NCBI GenBank assembly: GCA_038323025.1
Contig: JBBQGL010000099.1
Coordinates: 1-16,141 of the forward strand
DNA length: 16,141 bases
Source of the DNA: JAFKKF01 sp038323025
Lineage (GTDB): Bacteria > Pseudomonadota > Alphaproteobacteria > Rhizobiales > Kaistiaceae
Reading direction: 5' to 3'
Within the stretch, counting starts at the first letter, position 1. Each line of letters begins with the position of its first letter. The notes below the pieces were generated by a model. That model was not told the DNA's origin, ran no database searches, and worked only from the letters and a program-made list of their open reading frames with translations. The translations under genes and the position numbers were made by a program. Shown one piece after another: positions 14,734 through 16,141 of the stretch.

Positions 14734-16005
14734 ATGCTCACCGTCATGCTCGCCATCGCCCGCAAGGATCTTGCGCTGCTGATCAGGGATCCGGGCGCGC
14801 TTATCGTTCTCTTTCTGATGCCGCTCATCTTCATCCTGGTCATGTCACTGGCCCTTTCCGGCCTTTACAGCCCGGGCGGGTCGGCGGTCGCCATCGCCTT
14901 TGTGGACGAGGACGGCGGTCCCTTCTCGGCGAATTTGGTCAAAAGCCTTGCCACTTCCGGCGGTTTTGACGTCCTGACGAACGGCCCGAATGGCAAGCTC
15001 GATCGCCCTGGCGCCGAAGGGCTGGTCGTCTCGGGAAAGGCCCAGGCGGCCTTGATCATCCCGCCGGGGAGCAGCGATGCGGTGCGGGCCAGGCTGACGC
15101 GAAGCGGCACAGGCACGGTGGAGATTGTCATTGTCTCCGACCCGGCTTTGTCGCCACAGGTGCTCGGACCAATCCGCGGCGCGGTCCAGGGCCTCGCCGA
15201 GCAAGCTGCGTTTCTTGTTGCCGCGCCGGGAGGCATCGATTTGCTCGTCTCGCATCTTCAGACGGGCGGCGTCAGCGTTCCACCCGAATTTGCCGCTGCG
15301 CTGAAGCAGCAGGCCGCGAGCGGGATGGCCGGCGCCGGCAACCTCGTCGCCATCAAGGAGGCCTTGCCCGCGGGAATCAGCAGCGATCGGCGGCCGAATG
15401 CCGTCGAGCAGAATGTCCCGGCGTACACGCTGTTCGGGCTCTTCTTCATTGCGATGCGGCTTGCCAGCAACATTATTGACGAGAAGCAGCTCGGCACCTT
15501 CCGGCGGTTGCTGGCGGCACCGGTGCGGCGCGCCACGCTCTTCGCCGGCAAGCTCCTCGCCTTTGTCCTCGTCAACCTGGTGCAAGTGGCGGTTCTTTTC
15601 GCGCTCGGCGTTCTGGTCTTGCCCCGCTTCGGACTGCCCCAGATGACGTTGGGTGCCCATCCCGAGAACCTGATCCTGGTGTCGCTTGCCGTGTCGCTCG
15701 CGGCCACGAGCTTCGGGCTTTTTCTCGCCGCGGTGGCACGAACCGAGGCGCAGGCCAACGGCATCGGCCTCATTCTGATTCTGGTTTCGGCCATGCTGGG
15801 CGGTGTGATGGTGCCGAGGTTCGTGATGCCCGGCTTCATGCAGCGAATCGGGTGGATATCCCCTCACACCTGGGGATTACAGGCGTATCAGGACGTCCTC
15901 ATGCGCGACGCCGGCGTCGCGGCGATCCTGCCTGATCTCGGGATCCTGCTTCTCTTTGCGGCGGCCTTCTTCGCGGTCGCCGTCTGGCGCTTTCGCTGGA
16001 ACTAG
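14734..16005 (+). CDS. ABC-2 type transporter permease
   Basis: This 423-residue inner-membrane protein is the channel partner of the preceding ATPase. The layout matches the ABC2_membrane_3 (YhhJ/YbhR-like) group: one transmembrane segment at about 21-43, a large periplasmic domain at about 45-226, then five more segments at about 228-248, 272-296, 312-336, 342-364 and 396-418. The cytoplasmic coupling segment DEKQLGTFRRLLAAPV (249-264) after the second segment is typical of the family. AAGGG (14722-14726), which overlaps the ATPase stop, serves as the ribosome site. There is one permease gene here, so the exporter would be a homodimer, or needs a second permease or membrane-fusion partner coded elsewhere. 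An IS630-like transposase end begins almost at its stop codon. Confidence 0.93.
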   Translation: MLTVMLAIARKDLALLIRDPGALIVLFLMPLIFILVMSLALSGLYSPGGSAVAIAFVDEDGGPFSANLVKSLATSGGFDVLTNGPNGKLDRPGAEGLVVSGKAQAALIIPPGSSDAVRARLTRSGTGTVEIVIVSDPALSPQVLGPIRGAVQGLAEQAAFLVAAPGGIDLLVSHLQTGGVSVPPEFAAALKQQAASGMAGAGNLVAIKEALPAGISSDRRPNAVEQNVPAYTLFGLFFIAMRLASNIIDEKQLGTFRRLLAAPVRRATLFAGKLLAFVLVNLVQVAVLFALGVLVLPRFGLPQMTLGAHPENLILVSLAVSLAATSFGLFLAAVARTEAQANGIGLILILVSAMLGGVMVPRFVMPGFMQRIGWISPHTWGLQAYQDVLMRDAGVAAILPDLGILLLFAAAFFAVAVWRFRWN

Positions 16006-16141
16006 TTCCGCGACACAGAGGTTATGACTCTTTGAATGTCGGGGTGGGATAGGCGTGGGCCATTTTGGCGCGGGCCTTTTCGGTTGAGAACATCCATTTG
16101 ATGCGAGCGCCGGTCTGGTTGCGCTGGTTTTGCCATGCTGC
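16005..16141. mobile_element. right end of an IS630-family insertion sequence (partial)
   Basis: The transposase fragment on the minus strand and its short 3' flank indicate one end of an insertion sequence; the rest lies beyond the window. The permease stop codon is embedded in CTAG (16002-16005), and IS630 is known to insert in CTAG with duplication of TA. The exact element boundary is therefore inferred, because the other end and its inverted repeat are not visible. Confidence 0.5.
16022..16141 (-). CDS. IS630-family transposase, C-terminal fragment (cut by window edge)
   Basis: The last 39 codons of a minus-strand frame end in TAA at 16022-16024. The peptide AAWQNQRNQTGARIKWMFST is followed by EKARAKMAHAYPTPTFKES. 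This matches the typical C-terminal end of IS630/Tc1-mariner-type DDE transposases, which have an A-W-x-x-x-R-N segment, W-x-F-x-x-x-x-A-R-x-K-M and a terminal YP. The catalytic triad and DNA-binding domain lie outside, so activity cannot be judged. Its 3' end is 16 bases from the permease stop codon and it converges on that gene. Confidence 0.8.
   Translation of the reverse strand, partial: AAWQNQRNQTGARIKWMFSTEKARAKMAHAYPTPTFKES

Noticed and set aside
13809..15867. Two long minus-strand frames (344 and 340 codons) opposite the ABC genes
   Set aside because: Antisense to clear Walker and transmembrane features, with no motif and composition typical of complementary shadows.

Overview
The window is about 16 kb of GC-rich chromosome from an alphaproteobacterium, most likely of the order Hyphomicrobiales (Rhizobiales). 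This rests on gene families and gene order: folE beside a NifU/IscU-like scaffold gene, a minus-strand run M48 protease - DsbA family - aroQ - accB - accC - aat facing a DUF2155 gene, and a DUF3309 micro-protein. It is inference from remembered families; no search was run.

Layout. 1-353 (minus) is the start of folE, cut by the window edge. 518-3838 (plus) carries an Fe-S scaffold-like gene, an intradiol dioxygenase of the hydroxyquinol/catechol type, a 51-residue DUF3309 gene and glpD. A secreted DUF2155 protein (3919-4383, plus) meets aat tail to tail with a 67-base antisense overlap. From 9747 down to 4317 the minus strand holds M48 protease, DsbA-like thiol oxidoreductase, aroQ, accB, accC and aat. 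aroQ/accB and accB/accC overlap by ATGA, so these three are probably cotranscribed and translationally coupled.

9877-11040 (plus) is an unusually GC-rich PLP aminotransferase, followed by two back-to-back hairpins. 11217-13379 (minus) holds a glutathione S-transferase and an MFS transporter. The intergenic DNA on both sides of the MFS gene contains copies of the same two short repeat modules. 13782-16005 (plus) is an ABC-2 exporter pair (ATPase and permease). The last 120 bases are the C-terminal end of an IS630-family transposase on the minus strand.

Function. The central block combines committed fatty-acid synthesis subunits (biotin carboxylase and BCCP), one shikimate step (AroQ), an N-end-rule transferase (Aat) and two envelope quality-control proteins (M48, DsbA-like). 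The 11.2-16.1 kb part looks more accessory: detoxification and export genes, dispersed repeats and an insertion sequence. I found no tRNA, rRNA, CRISPR or prophage signature and no convincing new multi-gene system. The most unusual items are the repeat modules around the MFS gene, the antisense aat/DUF2155 overlap and the scaffold protein lacking canonical Fe-S ligands.
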